Positions 1 through 14,600 of a stretch of 64,000 nt of DNA are shown piece by piece (position 1 is the stretch's first letter; the number at the start of each line of letters is the position of its first letter). The DNA is taken from the NCBI GenBank assembly GCA_014773175.1, contig VXCM01000068.1, positions 1-64,000 of the forward strand, read 5' to 3'. The stretch is from Lucifuga dentata (taxonomy: Eukaryota > Chordata > Actinopteri > Ophidiiformes > Bythitidae). Below the pieces are notes generated by a model. It was not told where the DNA came from. It did no database searches and was given only the letters and a program-made list of their open reading frames with translations. The position numbers and the translations under genes are program-made.

Positions 1-1079
1 CAAAACAAACTGCATCACCAGCACTGGAGGCAGCACAGTGATTAGAAGAGTCCCATTGAAATTGCACTGCATTTTGATTAAGGTCTATGTTGGATGGCTG
101 CAGATAAAAAAATAACCCCTTGAGCATCCTGTTTGTGTGCATTTAAAGGAAACATGATGTGAGGTGTTTGTGGTCTCCAGTCTTGTAGAGGAAGCTAGAA
201 GGTTCTGCATTTCATCAACTGTTACCCATAATGAATATCTTTAGTGTTCCAGCATGTGAAGATGTGTTGAAGTTCTAATAGTGTTGACTTGTTCTCAAAG
301 GCCCGTCAGATACTGAACACCATCAGTTCATAAGTCCTTATATAATAGTTAAAACCTAAGCAGGATTTTAATTTTACAGAAAAATACTACTGAATCCTAT
401 ACTATTTATCCTATTGAATGACCAAAACCCACATGAATTAAGCTATATTCATGAACTTTTTTTCTGTTTTAAGTAACTTTTTTGGTTAATGTTATACATC
501 CGGTTGCGCCAGGACCACTTCACCATTTCAGTACTTGTTAGAGCATTCATAATATTCTGACTGCAAAAACAACCTTTAAATGCTATGAGAAGTGATTACA
601 GTGAGCTAACAACTAAGAATAGAGAAAAAAAAACACAGAAACTATGCTGTGCTAATGCTAATGATGTCAAAATGCTATTTCATACGTAATTCATAGAGAA
701 ACCATTTTAAACAAGGCAATTCCAGTGCAGAATGTCCACATTAAGAATGATGAGGCTGTTTATTTGCTGAAGTTCCTTTGAATTGTGAAAAACATAAGTG
801 TTACTACCACAATTACTGCAGTCACACGCACGCACGCGCGCACACACACACGGCAGTTTGTAGTTTTCTGTCTTGTTATACATGAATTGTGTATATTCTT
901 TTATTGTGTAGTTACATTGGTGGATTGTCTCGTTTCTGTGTTATTTATTGTGTTGTAGTTTTACGCTGCGTACTGCTAACTGTCTTAACTACATCAGTTT
1001 CTATCATGTATGACTTTTTAATAAGCATATACAATTAGGAAGGATTATCATGAAGTTCTAGCTGAAAGAATAGGCTCTA

Positions 1080-1093
1080 CTGCCACCTAGTGG
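1080..1093 (-). promoter_or_regulatory. CTCF-like motif
   Basis: CTGCCACCTAGTGG is the reverse complement of a sequence fitting the CTCF core consensus CCASYAGRKGGCAS. It lies 2.7 kb upstream of the hip1r start codon. Occupancy cannot be judged from sequence. Confidence 0.4.
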
Positions 1094-1531
1094 ATAATAT
1101 TTGAAAGTACTAATTGTGGTATGTTGTGACGTTTCTTTCAATCAGCATTTGTCATTTTTTTCCCCTTTCCTTTAACTCATTTGGCCCATCCACTGTCGTC
1201 GCCCCCTGCTGTTTATAGATAGTATTACAGCCTGCACCCTCCCAGTAAATCTGCCGGTTCATCACTGAGTGATAAATCCCTTTTTTTCTTATTTTCATAC
1301 TTCATCTTTGTATTTACCCTTATACCTCTTGTAAATATTGTATATACTGTGAAGCTACTAGCTTGGTCTGGGATCTACATTTATAAATAGGAAGTGCCAA
1401 TTGTTGTATTTCCCTTATAGCACACTTCCTGTTTTGACATTTGCCACGCATCAGACGTCATGAGATCACCTGCCGTAGGTGGAGTTGCTTGTCACTGAGT
1501 ATTTATGGCCTTGTCTAGTACTCTATTAGTA

Positions 1532-1566
1532 CTCTACACATGACCTCTGTTAGGTCATGTGTAGAG
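1532..1566. repeat. Perfect hairpin, 15-bp stem
   Basis: CTCTACACATGACCT and its exact inverted copy are separated by the 5-nt loop CTGTT. Confidence 0.85.
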
Positions 1567-1689
1567 GTTGTCGTGGGGTCTGTGCAATATAACCTTTACA
1601 TTTGATGTTGATGTCGATTGTGGTATACGCTATGTGTTATTCATCGGTTGTGTTGTGATTTTGCTTCGGAATATGTGTAATATGTGAAT

Positions 1690-1790
1690 TCTGTGTGGAA
1701 ACTTGGAGTCCAGAACAAATTTCCCCATGGGGACAATAAATTCTGTTCTATTCTATTCATTCTATTCTATTCTATTCTATTCTATTCTAC
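1690..1790 (+). repeat. LINE 3' tail with TTCTA microsatellite
   Basis: AATTTCCCCATGGGGACAAT leads into AAATTCTGTTC and about nine TTCTA units. This arrangement is typical of fish non-LTR retrotransposon 3' ends. Confidence 0.55.
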
Positions 1791-2859
1791 TGCATAGATG
1801 TTTGCCTGAGAAAGACCTTGGTGGTCAAAACTTTTCACTATTTTTGGGACCTTGTATTTTGGTGTGTAGTTTACCCTTTCTTTTTGCTGCATTTTTTCCC
1901 CTTAACATATTATAAGATAAATACTATCCTGTCCATAGATAGAAGAATGAGTGGATTTGATACAGTTGTAGGCGTGACCATTTGCAGAGTATTCAATGGA
2001 TGAGCAGCCCACTTTATGTTACAACCTGTAGATCTACGGACAGAACTGCTCTCAAGTGACATATATGCCATCACATCATCATGTCCGTTGCTGTCTCTTG
2101 ACATGCCATGCATGTCACTCTGTAATTTATCCACGGATGAGACTTGGGTTGTGGTTCATAATGTGTACTTAGTGTTCATGCAGTGTGTAAAAATGCGAAA
2201 CAGCCAGTTTGACCTGCAGGACACACACGTCCTTTTGTTCTGTTCTCCTGTTATCCCATCAGTCCTTGTGTTTCCTTCACCTGCATACCTGGGAACAAAA
2301 CATGGTGGTTGCTTCACCTGTAATGAACATGAAAATCCAGTTGTATCACCTTGAGGATGACTAAATTGCAAGCACCTGCCTAAAATTTAAGAAACAACTA
2401 AAACGATGTTATTACAATTAAACATAAAATACAATTGAAATGTTTAATTTATGTGACTATCAACCCAGCCATGCCTCTTTGAGCTGATTGTTGTGAAGGT
2501 AATGGAGGAAGCAGTGACAGAGACATCCAAATCTGGTTTTTCCACATACCTCAACTCACATGTGAGACAAGCTGAGTAAAAGTTTGGTAAATCATGAGAC
2601 AGAATTATATTTTTTGGCACGTTCTTGGAGTTCAAGCTCTTGGTCTCCTCTGTAAATATAGTCATTCTCACCTGTTTTGTGGTTCCAAATGTCTTCCATC
2701 TGTACTCTGTAGGGCCTTCAAAGCTGCAGAAATGTTTCGACACAGATCTGTGCCTCAAGACAATCCTGTCACAGAGGTCTATGGTCAATTCTTCTGACCT
2801 CTTGGTTTGACTTTACTCTGCTGTGCTATGAATCGTGGAGCCTTATATACAGAAATGAA

Positions 2860-3083
2860 TCATGTCCATTGTCCATTGTACATCCTTTGTATATTGTACA
2901 TTTTTGATTGTATATTTGTATTTATCTTGTATATTTTTTCTTTTCCTTCCTGAGCACCAAGCACCAGAGCAAATTCNTTGTATTTATCTTGTATATTTTT
3001 TCTTTTCCTTCCTGAGCACCAAGCACCAGAGCAAATTCCTCATATGTGAGAACCTACTTGGCAATAAATCTGATTCTGATGTC
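2860..3083 (+). repeat. LINE 3'-end fragment
   Basis: The segment AGCACCAGAGCAAATTCCTC, then ACCTACTTGGCAATAAATCT and GATTCTGAT, resembles the 3' end of a common teleost LINE. It includes the duplicated 61 bp around the N at 2977. Confidence 0.5.
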
Positions 3084-3759
3084 CAATTAAATGTGTTTAC
3101 AGGTGGATGTTAATCAAGTTTGAGAAATAATTTAAAGACAATCAATGGAAATGCACCAGAGCTCCAAGGATCAGAATTATTAATTTAGTGCTTTTAATAA
3201 ATGTGGGGGAGAAATCGATGAAGTTGCGTTGCTTTTTATATTGATGAAGAAAAACTGATTTAATAAATTCTGAAGAAAAGTGAAATTAATGAATGTTATA
3301 TTATATATATTTAAAAAAAAAACTCCAGTAAAAAACAAATAAATAAATAAATAAAAATCCATTACCGTATATTTAGAAAAATCTGACTAGTAAAGGTGAG
3401 GTCGAAGTCAAACTGAAGTAAATGAGTGGGACAGAGTGGGAGTGGAAGGACGTGATGGGGGAGGATCCGTCCACGTAAGGGGAACACGCCGGCTTCTCCC
3501 CCTTCATCTTGATGCCTGAGCGGTGATGAAGGCAGCTTCGACTCGGAAATGTCACGGACGCACATACACACACACACGGAGCTCCGAGTCTGCTGTCAGC
3601 ATCTGTAGCCGCACGCTAACGCGACAAAGACGGAGAAACCCGTGATATTTGGTCGTGGAAACGTCTGGACGTTTTGTGTTTTTTTTATTGTTTTTTTGGA
3701 GGGAGGAGGATAAGTGAAGAGAAAGCGTCGTTTACCTCGTTTTTAACCGGAGCTGGAGG

Positions 3760-6181
3760 ATGAACAGCATAAGACAGGTGCCTACAAAGGTGAAAAGCAG
3801 GAGGACGGAGGCGAATCTGGGAGCGGAGAGGGAACATTTTGACAAACAGCAGGTAAATACTGAATTATGGGGGGTTTAGACGACAAAAACGTAGGAATTA
3901 GCCGGGAATCTGCCGCTTTTGTCTCGGCTTGAAGAGAGGAGATGTGTGCTCGTATTCTACCGCATAGGCCACGTTTCTCTTTTCCAGCATCTTCTGTAAC
4001 CACGATTTGTCTGAATATCAAATTAAAACAGCCGTTGAAGGGCATGCACCGAGTCATTGTGTGTGTGTGTGTGTGTGTGTGTGCGTGCGTGTGTGTGCGT
4101 GCACGAGAGNATGCACCGAGTCATTGTGTGTGTGTGTGTGTGTGTGTGTGCGTGCGTGTGTGTGCGTGCACGAGAGAGAGAACGAACAAGGTGATTACTC
4201 AGGTTAAGATAGCCTTTCAGGTGAACTTGTGCGGTCGAATCATCGATTAGTCGGTCGACAGAAAAATAATTCATGTATCAAATACAAAAGTCAAATATTT
4301 ACCCAGATGCTAGGATTTACCGCATTTTTCTGATCACGTCCATGAATGTTGATTTCCTTTTGGATTTTTAACAATTGTTCAAATAAAACAGGCAAATGAA
4401 GACAGCACCTTTGCATCTGAAAACTTGTGAAGGGAGTTTTAATCCCAAAATGACTAATTAATATAAAATAATCAATAATATTGTATGGTTCCCCAGTTTG
4501 TTTGTTTTTTGTCATTATCTGGTCAACATCACATTTGTTTAGTATAAATCATCAATGCAAGCATGAGGCCTATAATTTTTTGAACATATGTGGCACAGAG
4601 ATGCTGCAGCATCTCTAATATGACATCATGTTGTCACATTTTTTTTTTACCCTAACAACTTAAAGTGTAAACTGTAAACATTTATCCCTTTACATTGGTT
4701 TGGTTTCACATTTGATCATTCTACTGTGTGTGGATGATATCACATGTGAGTGAAAATCAGCCGGTTTCAGCAAAGGCAGACGTTCGCTCCTCACTGCCAT
4801 CTGTATACTATCACGCTGAGCTCGTCCTTCCTGTTTGGTTACTTTTCCACCGTCTTTGTAAAATGCAGCACTTTGGAAGCAGACTAAAGAGCTGCAGAAA
4901 TCCCCACACAGAGCTTTACGCATTTGCTGCCTTAGTGCATATCTGTAGAAATCAGACTCTCCGTTCCTCCACAGATGAGTTGGATAAAGACAACCAGAGC
5001 TTCACAGTATTGTCTACTAAATACTCAAATCCGTTAAAGAGAAACTATCAGTCACATTGTAGCTTCTGTTTTCAAGTAAAGCACACACCTCTGAGGTTGA
5101 GAAACCAAACAAACTGATGGGTAGTTGCCTGGATGTTCAGACTTACTTACACCCATGAGCAGTTTATTTGGTACACCTGTGAAATCCCACAAAACAGCTC
5201 TGCAATAAATCCTCCTGTTGCAAAGCTTATGATGTTTAATATTTGTGTCAGAGATGTGCAGATTCAACACAGTGGTAATACTCATGTTTCGAACATTTGG
5301 GCCCCTTCACGTGTGTGTGACGTTATCTAAAAGGGGCCGAGCTTTACTACGCCAGCCGTTTATTCATTTGCCATAGTTTTACTGCCTTTCAGACATGTGG
5401 AGAGAATAAAGGAGCCTAAGAGCCTTTCTGTCTCCAGGTCTCTTTTTCCTCAACAAAATATATTACAAATTCTTTATTTTATGTCCAAAGACACTTCATA
5501 CAAACAAAAATGGAAGTCTTGTCCCCTTCTTCCCCTGCTGCAGGTTGTTTGAACTCAAGTATAGAAATGTAGATTTCACAGACACACTGACTAGTTTCAC
5601 ACTGCAAGTCGTGTGTAACAAGAAATTAAAGGAAAGTACACAACTTGTCAAAAAGATGCAGTTTACAAGTGAAAACGTTCAGAATGGAGTGGAGCTAGTT
5701 AGAATAGTTGAAACTATAGAGGCGGCTTTATTTGTGTGTGTGTTGCGTGTGTCTGACTTGCTGATACAGTGAGTGCAGTGTGCATTCACCAACTCCCACA
5801 GAATATGTGATCCAATGAATGACATGCAAATGAGGTGGGCGGTACAAGGAAGAAGTTTGATTCCTGATTGGCTGTTAGGATGTTTAAAAATTTGTTTTAG
5901 AAAGCCAATATCGCTGGCCTCTGTTCATATTTTAGTACAACTAGCTGACTGGTGTTTCTCTGCTGAATGAACTATTGCGTTCAACTGAAGTAGTCATGCT
6001 ATAGATGCTGTTTGAAAAGCAGCATGTTGGGCTTAAAAGGCTGCTTATTTTTGCTTTAAAAAAAAAAAAAACTTAAAAGGCTGCTGATAGTTGTGGCCGC
6101 ATGCTTTCAGATCAATATTGCTCTTTCTCACTGACTTGTTCAATACTGCTGATTCATCCTGAACAATGAAACTCCTGCTAC

Positions 6182-6234
<53 letters not shown>

Positions 6235-9200
6235 TTATTTTGACGTCAGTGCCAAGGTGAAATGAGCCACACAGTGCTGTGTGTGTGTGAGAGATGTTTG
6301 TTTTCCCTTGCTCCTATTGCCTAAGTGAGCACCCATGAGAGAGAGAGAGTGAAGGGGGATGGGAGCAGGGAAGGAAAACACAGCAACCTAGTGGCAGAAG
6401 AAACCAAATTTAAAGGACCATACTGGTAATTTTGCAAGTTTGAGCCCAATAAATTCTACCTGCATATATGTTATGTTACTGCCAACTGTTTTCCAAAACA
6501 TAAAACCGTATTTTAGTTAGGGCTGGGTGATAAATCGATTTAATTAATTAATTCAATTTTATGTTTTGGCACAATGTGTAAAATGGCTGAATCACAAAAT
6601 CGAGATTAAAAAACAAACAAACTAATATCTAACCGTTTTTAATGGGGGAAATGCGGCAGCGGGTCGCTCTCCATCAAACAAGCCCGTTTTGTGCGTTAAA
6701 CCAACCAATCAATCGTCCATCACATTGGTTGATGCCACGCCCACAAAGATTTCAACAGGTCAGACGTGCTGTCAAAATGCCAACAAAAACTTTGACTGAA
6801 GATGAGCTAGTTCCTAAAAAAGGGAACATCACTTCATCACTTCATCATTTGAAACTGGCTTGGTTTTGTGCTTCACGGCGTGGAGAAAACCAGCGTGGTC
6901 TGTAAAGTTTGTAGGAGCTGCAGCTACTAAAAGTAGCAGTGCTTCAAATGTATTTCAGCAGCTNTCTGTAAAGTTTGTAGGAGCTGCAGCTACTAAAAGT
7001 AGCAGTGCTTCAAATGTATTTCAGCAGCTGTGACAGAAACATGCAGCTGAGTGGCAGCAATGCAGTGCTGCGAGATGCAGCTCTGCAGTCAAAGTGCAGC
7101 AAAAAAAGCAAATGAGGTTCCTGCATCATTTTCCAGTGCCATGGCGTCTGATCAGAGGGTCTTCAGTATGGTGGGAATATTGTAACATGCCAGAGCCTCA
7201 AACCAGAGGCAGCAGACAGGCTGGTGTTACTCACAAGGAACATGTTAATTGCTGTAAAAATCTTTTTTATTTTCCTTTTTTTAAAGAAAGCCCTATAATT
7301 TTATTTAAATCATTACTTGTTTTTATTAGTTTAATAAAGAAACTACTTGTTTGAATTATGGATTGAGAATCGTCCATAAGTGTGAAAACAAAATCGAGCT
7401 TTTATTTTTAGGCCATATTGCCCAGCCCTAATTTTAGCTATTTTGATAAATCTCCTAATTTTTCAAAATCAAATGTTCAGGTGATGCACTTACCTTCAAA
7501 TTCAATGTTTTTCCTGCTAACACGTATGCACGATTGTTTTAATTTGTGGGTAAAAGCTGTCTTCTTCTATGACTATATTCCCTGGCGGAGACAGAAATTT
7601 TCTTCTATGTAGTCCTGTGTTGGACCAGTTAAAATAAGTAAGTTGAACAAAAAAAAAAAAATAAATGTAATAGATGTTGTGTTCGCCCTGATGGACTATT
7701 TATCTCATGTTTCAAGTCTCTGTAAGTTGAGTTTAATAGCGTACTGGAATGAATTGAAACCAATGGCAGACTGGAATGTAGGAAAAAATTCTAAAATTTA
7801 CTACTCCAGCAATATATTTTTGGAAAATGGTTGGCAGTAATGTACTTTATTATAATTTAATAATGTAAAATCACTGGTATGGTCCTTTAATGATGATGTT
7901 GGCTATGATTATTTTCTATATGAATAACAAGAGTTCTGCTTGAAGTGAAGTTTGTGTTTATATAGTAAGATTTTATGTCCATGTTGGTCAAAAAAGAGAC
8001 GAGCAAAAAGTCTGTACTTTTATCTGCTTCAGCACTGGAAGAATCATCTACGGACTTTCTTTTGGAGTTTGATTCGCTGGTCACACACACCACTGTGAAC
8101 AGTGTTCAGAGTGTGTTGACTGTCTGTATGTGATCTACACAAATGATTGTTTACCAAACATGCGCTCGTGAAATCCCTAATTCCTTTGGTATTTTCACTA
8201 AAACTAAACCAATGACATTCATGATGACAGGGTTATCATGATGTCGTTCTTATGCTGTCATGTTAAATACACCAAAGACAAAATCTGATTGCAGAAGTAC
8301 AACTTATCTGATGCTGAATATTTCAATTTAAGCAGCAAACATCATTTAATAACACATGCCTTTTTTTTATTTGTTCTGTGGGTGCGTGCGTGTGCTGATT
8401 CTGTGTATGTGTGTACATGGCTCTCGTGTCTGCGTTCCAAGGCAGCTAGATATTCAAAACTCCCCTCTAATCTGTTAAATTTGCCGATTAATATGATGTG
8501 ACAACAATACGATTTGTTTGTAAAGGCGCAAAATAAACACAAACTGTGTTACAACGTGTTAAATTCTTGGCTCAATGACTCGTTTCAGCAGTGAGAGTCA
8601 ATAAACTGGAAGAAACTAGGCTTTTGGACTCCATAGCAGACAAAAACAATGATTGGATGATCTTATGATGTGTATTGATTAAATCTCTTTTTTCAGTACT
8701 AATATAACATTGACGCCAGCGACGCAGAACCAAGAAAATGTTGTTTTTCCAATTCTCAGCTTGCGCGATGAGGGAGGGGAGAAACTAGCTAAGATAAAAA
8801 GACAATGAGAGTGTCAAAATATATTAACTGTTTAATGATTTTTTTTTTTCCCTCAAATGTTGGTGTCCAGGTTTTCAGTCAGAGACATTTAACCAAAGTG
8901 GTGAATTTTTATTGCTTTTGAGTATTTCAGTCTTAACTTCACCCTTCAGGGGCATAAATAAAACTCCCACCTAATGTAACCAGAAGGCAAATTCATGAGC
9001 AGCCATGCAGCCGTTTGTTATTAGCACTCCAAGCAGTTAACATTGGCTAACAATTTTGCAAAAGTGTGTTTGTGTGTGTATGTGTGACCTTGTCAGTCAT
9101 AACCCCAGCAGCAGTCTGTTGAATTAAGCTGATACGGACTTGCAGTAAGTGCTCTCGCTGCTGCACACAGCATGTCCCATGAGAAGCAGTTTAGATGAAG

Positions 9201-11557
9201 CGGTTTTGCTTTGACACACTCCTGCCAGACACGTCCGAGCACATGGACACACTCCTGAAGAACAGAGATGACAAGGTAAGCGTAGACGGCTCAGGGTTGG
9301 AGGGTATTACTACAGCGAGGAGTGTGTGTCTGTGTGTGTGTGTATGTACAGTAATGCTGCAATGGACCTTATGGCAACCTGAGGGATTAGTAGACCGTCC
9401 TCCCTCTCACTTTTCTGTCCGGCTCAGAGGATTTAAACCAGATGCAGCTTTAAATTGTTGTGACAGCACGGCTGGACTGATTACATAAAGTTTAAAGAAA
9501 AATGGATTTCATCTGTGTGACTTACTTTGGGCATGGTATAAAGATTATGATATCTGTGTGCACGTGCACTGATATGAGGCTTGATTTCTATTGTGTGCTG
9601 TGACAGAGCTTCAGAAATTAGAATTTTTGTTGGAGTTATGGTGAAATAATTACAGTGAAATAATAGCACCTAAATGTGCAGGCAGGTCAGTTTAGCAAAG
9701 CAGTTGAAGCAATTGAATTGTTGCTAGTTTACTCTTCCTGGAGCTTTTTGGATGTGGACCAGATCCCAGTACTGCCCTAGTGGCCTTGAGCAAGGGCGCT
9801 TAATGTGAGGGCTGGGTATTGTTTGAACATTTTCCATATCATTGCCAATCCATACTGATAACAAAACTCTTATTTTCTTTACTTTTAGTTCAATATAAGT
9901 AGGTTTTTCTAGAGAAATACAAATGACATTCAGTCTTACTTGTATTACTTGCGTTTTTTTGTTTTTTTTTATACTTTTGATATTTGACCGGTGATTTTGT
10001 ATGTTTTAGCCCAATATACACAACCTGCATACATTCTATTACTGACAACCATTTTTCAAAACATAAAACCATATTTTAGCTTTCATGTTTGCCAAATCCC
10101 CTAATGTTTCAAAATCAAATGTCCAGGTGATACTCCCACCTTAAAATGAAATGTTTCACCTGCTAACACAAACGATTATCGAATGCATGGTCATTTTCAT
10201 TTCTCAGTAAAAGCCTCTTCTCCTGGGACTATATTCCCTGCGGAGACATACGTTTTCTTCTGTATAGTTCCATGTTGGATCAGTTAAATTAAGTTACTTC
10301 AACAAAGAATTTAATAGACGTCATGTTTGCATGTTTGATTATTTATCAAGCATGTTTCAAAATCTCTACAAGTGATTTTAACAGCTAGAATGAAGTGAAA
10401 ACAATGGTAGTCTGGAAGGTTGGAAAACAATTTCTAAACTTTAGTGCTCCAGTAGTATGTTTTGGAAAATAATTGGCAGTAATGTAACATTTATGTGGGT
10501 TGTATTTATTGGGCTCAAACATGCAAAATCACTGGTATGGTCCTTTAAAAATTATTGAGATTAAATATGCAGCAGGTCCATGGAATTGTTTAGACATGTT
10601 TAAGCTTTTAATGATAAATCACATAAGATCTCTGCTATCCATGGGATATATCACCTGTCTTTTCTATACAAATAATATAAAATTTCCCATTTTCCAAAGC
10701 AAGTCATGGCGTTTCCAACTTTTAAAAGAGTTTTCCCACTGTCCAAGCAGCCATTAATTTTTAAACTGTTTGAAAGTCAACTTGCAGAGACTTGAACTAT
10801 GCTTAAGATATCATCATCATCATCATCATCATGCCAACCAAGCATGCCAACATTATCATATTCTTCCATGGTAACATCTCAGTGCAGCTCGTATGCATTT
10901 GCTGCTGCATTAGCTTACACACTGAGATTAATAAAAGTGGATGAAAGTACCTGCAAGTTGATTTTCATACTCTTCAGAAATGAATGAATGCCTAAACCAT
11001 GGTGGTCTCATTTGGAAAATAATCTGCTGTAATGTAAAGTATATGATTTGTAGAAAATGGGCTAAAACTTGCAAAACGGCTGCTATGGTCCTTTAACCCC
11101 TGTGTAATTTGCGTTGCTGCAAGGACAGCCAATGATTCAGCTAACATGTCCCAAAATGCTGCAGCACAGCAGCTGCTAGCAGCATGTAGCCATTCTGACT
11201 GTTCACCAAGTCCAGTTTTTGGTCACTCTCCACTGTTTGTCCTGCATGCGATGTCCTCCTCTCTCTCTCTCTCTCTCCTTTCATCCCTCTCTCTCTCTCT
11301 GACTGACAGCCAGTCTGAATGTACTATGAGAGTCTCCCTGCAGCCATGCTGCTCAGTGGCCATCTGTTGAGGCCTCTGTGCCAGGCTCTGTGTGCCAGAG
11401 CACTCTCCCCCAATCCAATCTTCTACCCCAGCTGTCTGCCTTCCTCCCCCAACAAACCCCTCATTGTCTCACTCCCCTCTGTCCTCGCACTCGGCACTCA
11501 CCCCGTGTATATGAAGGAATAGTAGTCCATTTGCATCAGAGCGAGGAGGGAGGGGTN

Positions 11558-11619
<62 letters not shown>

Positions 11620-14600
11620 CACTTTTCACCCACAGTAGCCCCTCTATGCTTTGTTTTATGGCCATGTATGTTTTGATGGCGGTGGTGTATGTGTGGGAGC
11701 TATTAACTTCTAGCTTGGTGGTGACTCCAAGGTTTCTCATTTATAAAAGAAGCTTTATAGGTTTTTGAGGGATTAAGGGTCTCTCTTCTGCTGATAACCT
11801 GATTATGTTTTACCAAAGACGTGACAGGAATTTCTAAACTTTAGAGGATGATGATGTGAGTACTCTTACTAATGGAGAAATATTTCAGAGCCACAGTGCA
11901 GGTCAGCAACAGGATAACAAACCTGGAGCTGGTAAAGATTGAGTATCCTGCTCAAGAGCACTTCAGCAGGGTCGCCACAGCAGGAGAATTCCAGGTCCTC
12001 CAGTCCATGATCTGCTTCCACCTGCAGCCACTGAGTCATAATTGCTTTGCATGGTGTTTTAGATTGTGGATATCAGTGGTGATAACAGTGCAGTGTGCAA
12101 CATGAGCAGAAGAAGCAGCGATTGTGTTGCTTTGTGGTTGTGATGTGATTTATGAGAGAAGGTGAATGTTCGATACAGAGTGATACATTGTTAATGTATC
12201 ACTCTGGAGACACACAGAGCTACATACATTGTGAAGATGAAGCCCGTTTCCCTCTGTGTTCCCTTCCTGTTTCTTTTCAGCGACACTGGTTTTACCTGTT
12301 GGACAGGTTGTGTGTCCTGGTGACAGTGTGACTCCTTTAGTTTTGTTATCAGCAGAATAATGGAAAACATTATCTTATGATACATGAATGTCAGCGCTAG
12401 TTAGAAATATCAAGGCTTCCAATTCAAGAGAGTACTTCCTACAACACCCAGCAGTCCTCTGATTTTTTTATTTTGTATTTTTTGCCAATAGAAAGCCAGA
12501 TTTGTACTTTCCTTACCTGGAACTTTTGCAAAAAAAGATTTCATCATTTTTTTACGCAGAACAGTTTCATACTGATGAATCAGCATCATCTTAGCAACAC
12601 ATTAGTTGTAGTTGTAAATGTACAGCATCATAATTATGACCCCAGTCTGAGCATATATTTTGGTCTCGGATCAATATCTTGTTCTGGGCTAAATACTATT
12701 GATAGTCAATCGTAGGATACACATGCCTGAATAGTTCATTAAGATTGGTGTCTTATTTTTTGAGAAATAAGCCAAAATGTTGACTAATGATCTTGCACAG
12801 AAAGTGAAAAAATTTCCTTCATCCAAATCTGACTCAAAATCTAATCAAAACTTCCTTGACCCAAGTCCTACCTACAGCATCTGGGACTTGGATCAATTCA
12901 CCAAAATTTATTTTTGAGATACCATGCTGATAAACAGAGAGGCAGATGACATGATGAATGAGCTGCTGAAAAAAAAAAGAGCTTGACACAACTTATTCAG
13001 GGAATGTGTGCTATTTTGAGAATATGGAAACACGGAGAATGTTGATTTGTAATCTCTCACCTTCCCTTCTGCGGTCACCTTTGGCTTTATGTAACACTGA
13101 GGCTGGAATGCGGTACATATGCATCAGTCTCCTCAAAGTTAGAACGCACCCATCTATAAAAAAAAAACAAGAAATGAAGCTGCTAGTTCATCATAAAACA
13201 CTCAGACTGTGTTGCTGAATTAAAGTCAGGCTAACTATAAGGTGAGAGCAGAAGTGCATCAGTACAACACTTTTCACACAGCGCACAGTCACTGTTCATT
13301 ACAGTGCAGCTTCTTATCATTTGTTTGAGTCCTGATTTTTATTTAACTTTCTCATGACTTATGAGTTTGTCTCTGACTGACTATGTGCTGTGGCTGGTTG
13401 TAAAGGTGAAACCAAACTCAGGTGTTGTTTATTGTAATGGCTGCATGAGACTGACATGTTTCCTGCTTCTTTAGCTTGAACAAAATGATCTTATCAGGTA
13501 TTCCATTTGGCAGAAAGGCTGTGTGCTCTTCTTTTTCTGCTAGAGTCCTTTGATTAACCATTTCCTCTCCTCTCCTCTCTTTTCTCCATCCAGCTGAGCA
13601 GCATCAGCAAAGCTATCAACTCCACTGAGACGCCGGTGAAGGAGAAGCATGCACGACGTATCCTTTAAAAAAAAAAAAAATCTTAATTCCAAACTAGCGT
13701 GAATCTGTGTTCTTCAGAACAGAAGTTTGTGTTAAAGTGTCATTTGTCTTTACTGTTTGGCTGCTGTTATATTAGTGCCTGAATAATAATGTGATCAGCA
13801 GTCATAAACTACCATTGTCTTGCAGGCTAAGTTAATTTTTATTTATTTATTTTTACATTATTTACATTAATGGACAAATTTAGTAAAGTTAACAGGCTTA
13901 TGAGTGCCATCATGAAATTGCATTTTGGAGAATGTTGTTCCATAATTATGTAAACCAAGGTGGAGTTAGAATATATTGAAGTTGGGAAAAATTTAATGGA
14001 ATTTTAGACCATTGGCCAAATGAACAATAATGAGTTGGCACATAATGCATAATAATTCATTAGTGTAAATCCGTGGGATACCAGTTAAGGAGTAAGAGAC
14101 ATTGATGCAGTAGTCAGACTGATGGAATTGTTCAAATTTGTCCTCACTGGCTGGAATTCTTATTTTACCGTTACGGATACACCATGAATTAATATTAAAA
14201 ATTATGTTTTCAAGGAAAGCAAAAAGGATATTAATATAAAAGTTCAGAAAAGTTAAAAGAGTTTAGATTGCCTTCCATTTATTGTTAAATATGCATATGT
14301 TACACGAAATCAACATGTTGGATGCTGAATAGTGACGTTTCCTGTGGTAGCTTGTGTTTCCCTAACAACAACAGGAATCATCCTGGGGACGCACAGGGAG
14401 AAGGGGGCCTACACGTTTTGGTCGTACGCTCTGGGTTTCCCTCTGGCCAGCAGCTCCATCCTCAGCTGGAAGTTCTGCCACGTGCTGCACAAAGTCCTGA
14501 GGGATGGCCACCGCAACGTAAGCATCGACTCCCTGTCTGCTTCCTGATTTTAACAGGATGGGGCTTTATCGGGTTTTTCGTTCAAGCTGACATGTCGTCT

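Larger units (their letters stand above)
1..3579. other. Upstream flank of hip1r, no gene seen
   Basis: No exon with recognisable protein similarity on either strand. Contents are AT-rich sequence, a CA/CG run at 822-851, the CTCF-like motif, a perfect hairpin and two LINE tails. The hip1r promoter and 5' UTR probably begin around 3400-3600, where CpG content rises. Confidence 0.6.

Noticed and set aside
2444..2788. 114-aa minus-strand ORF
   Set aside because: No recognisable domain, no splice context and an adjacent LINE fragment; treated as chance.
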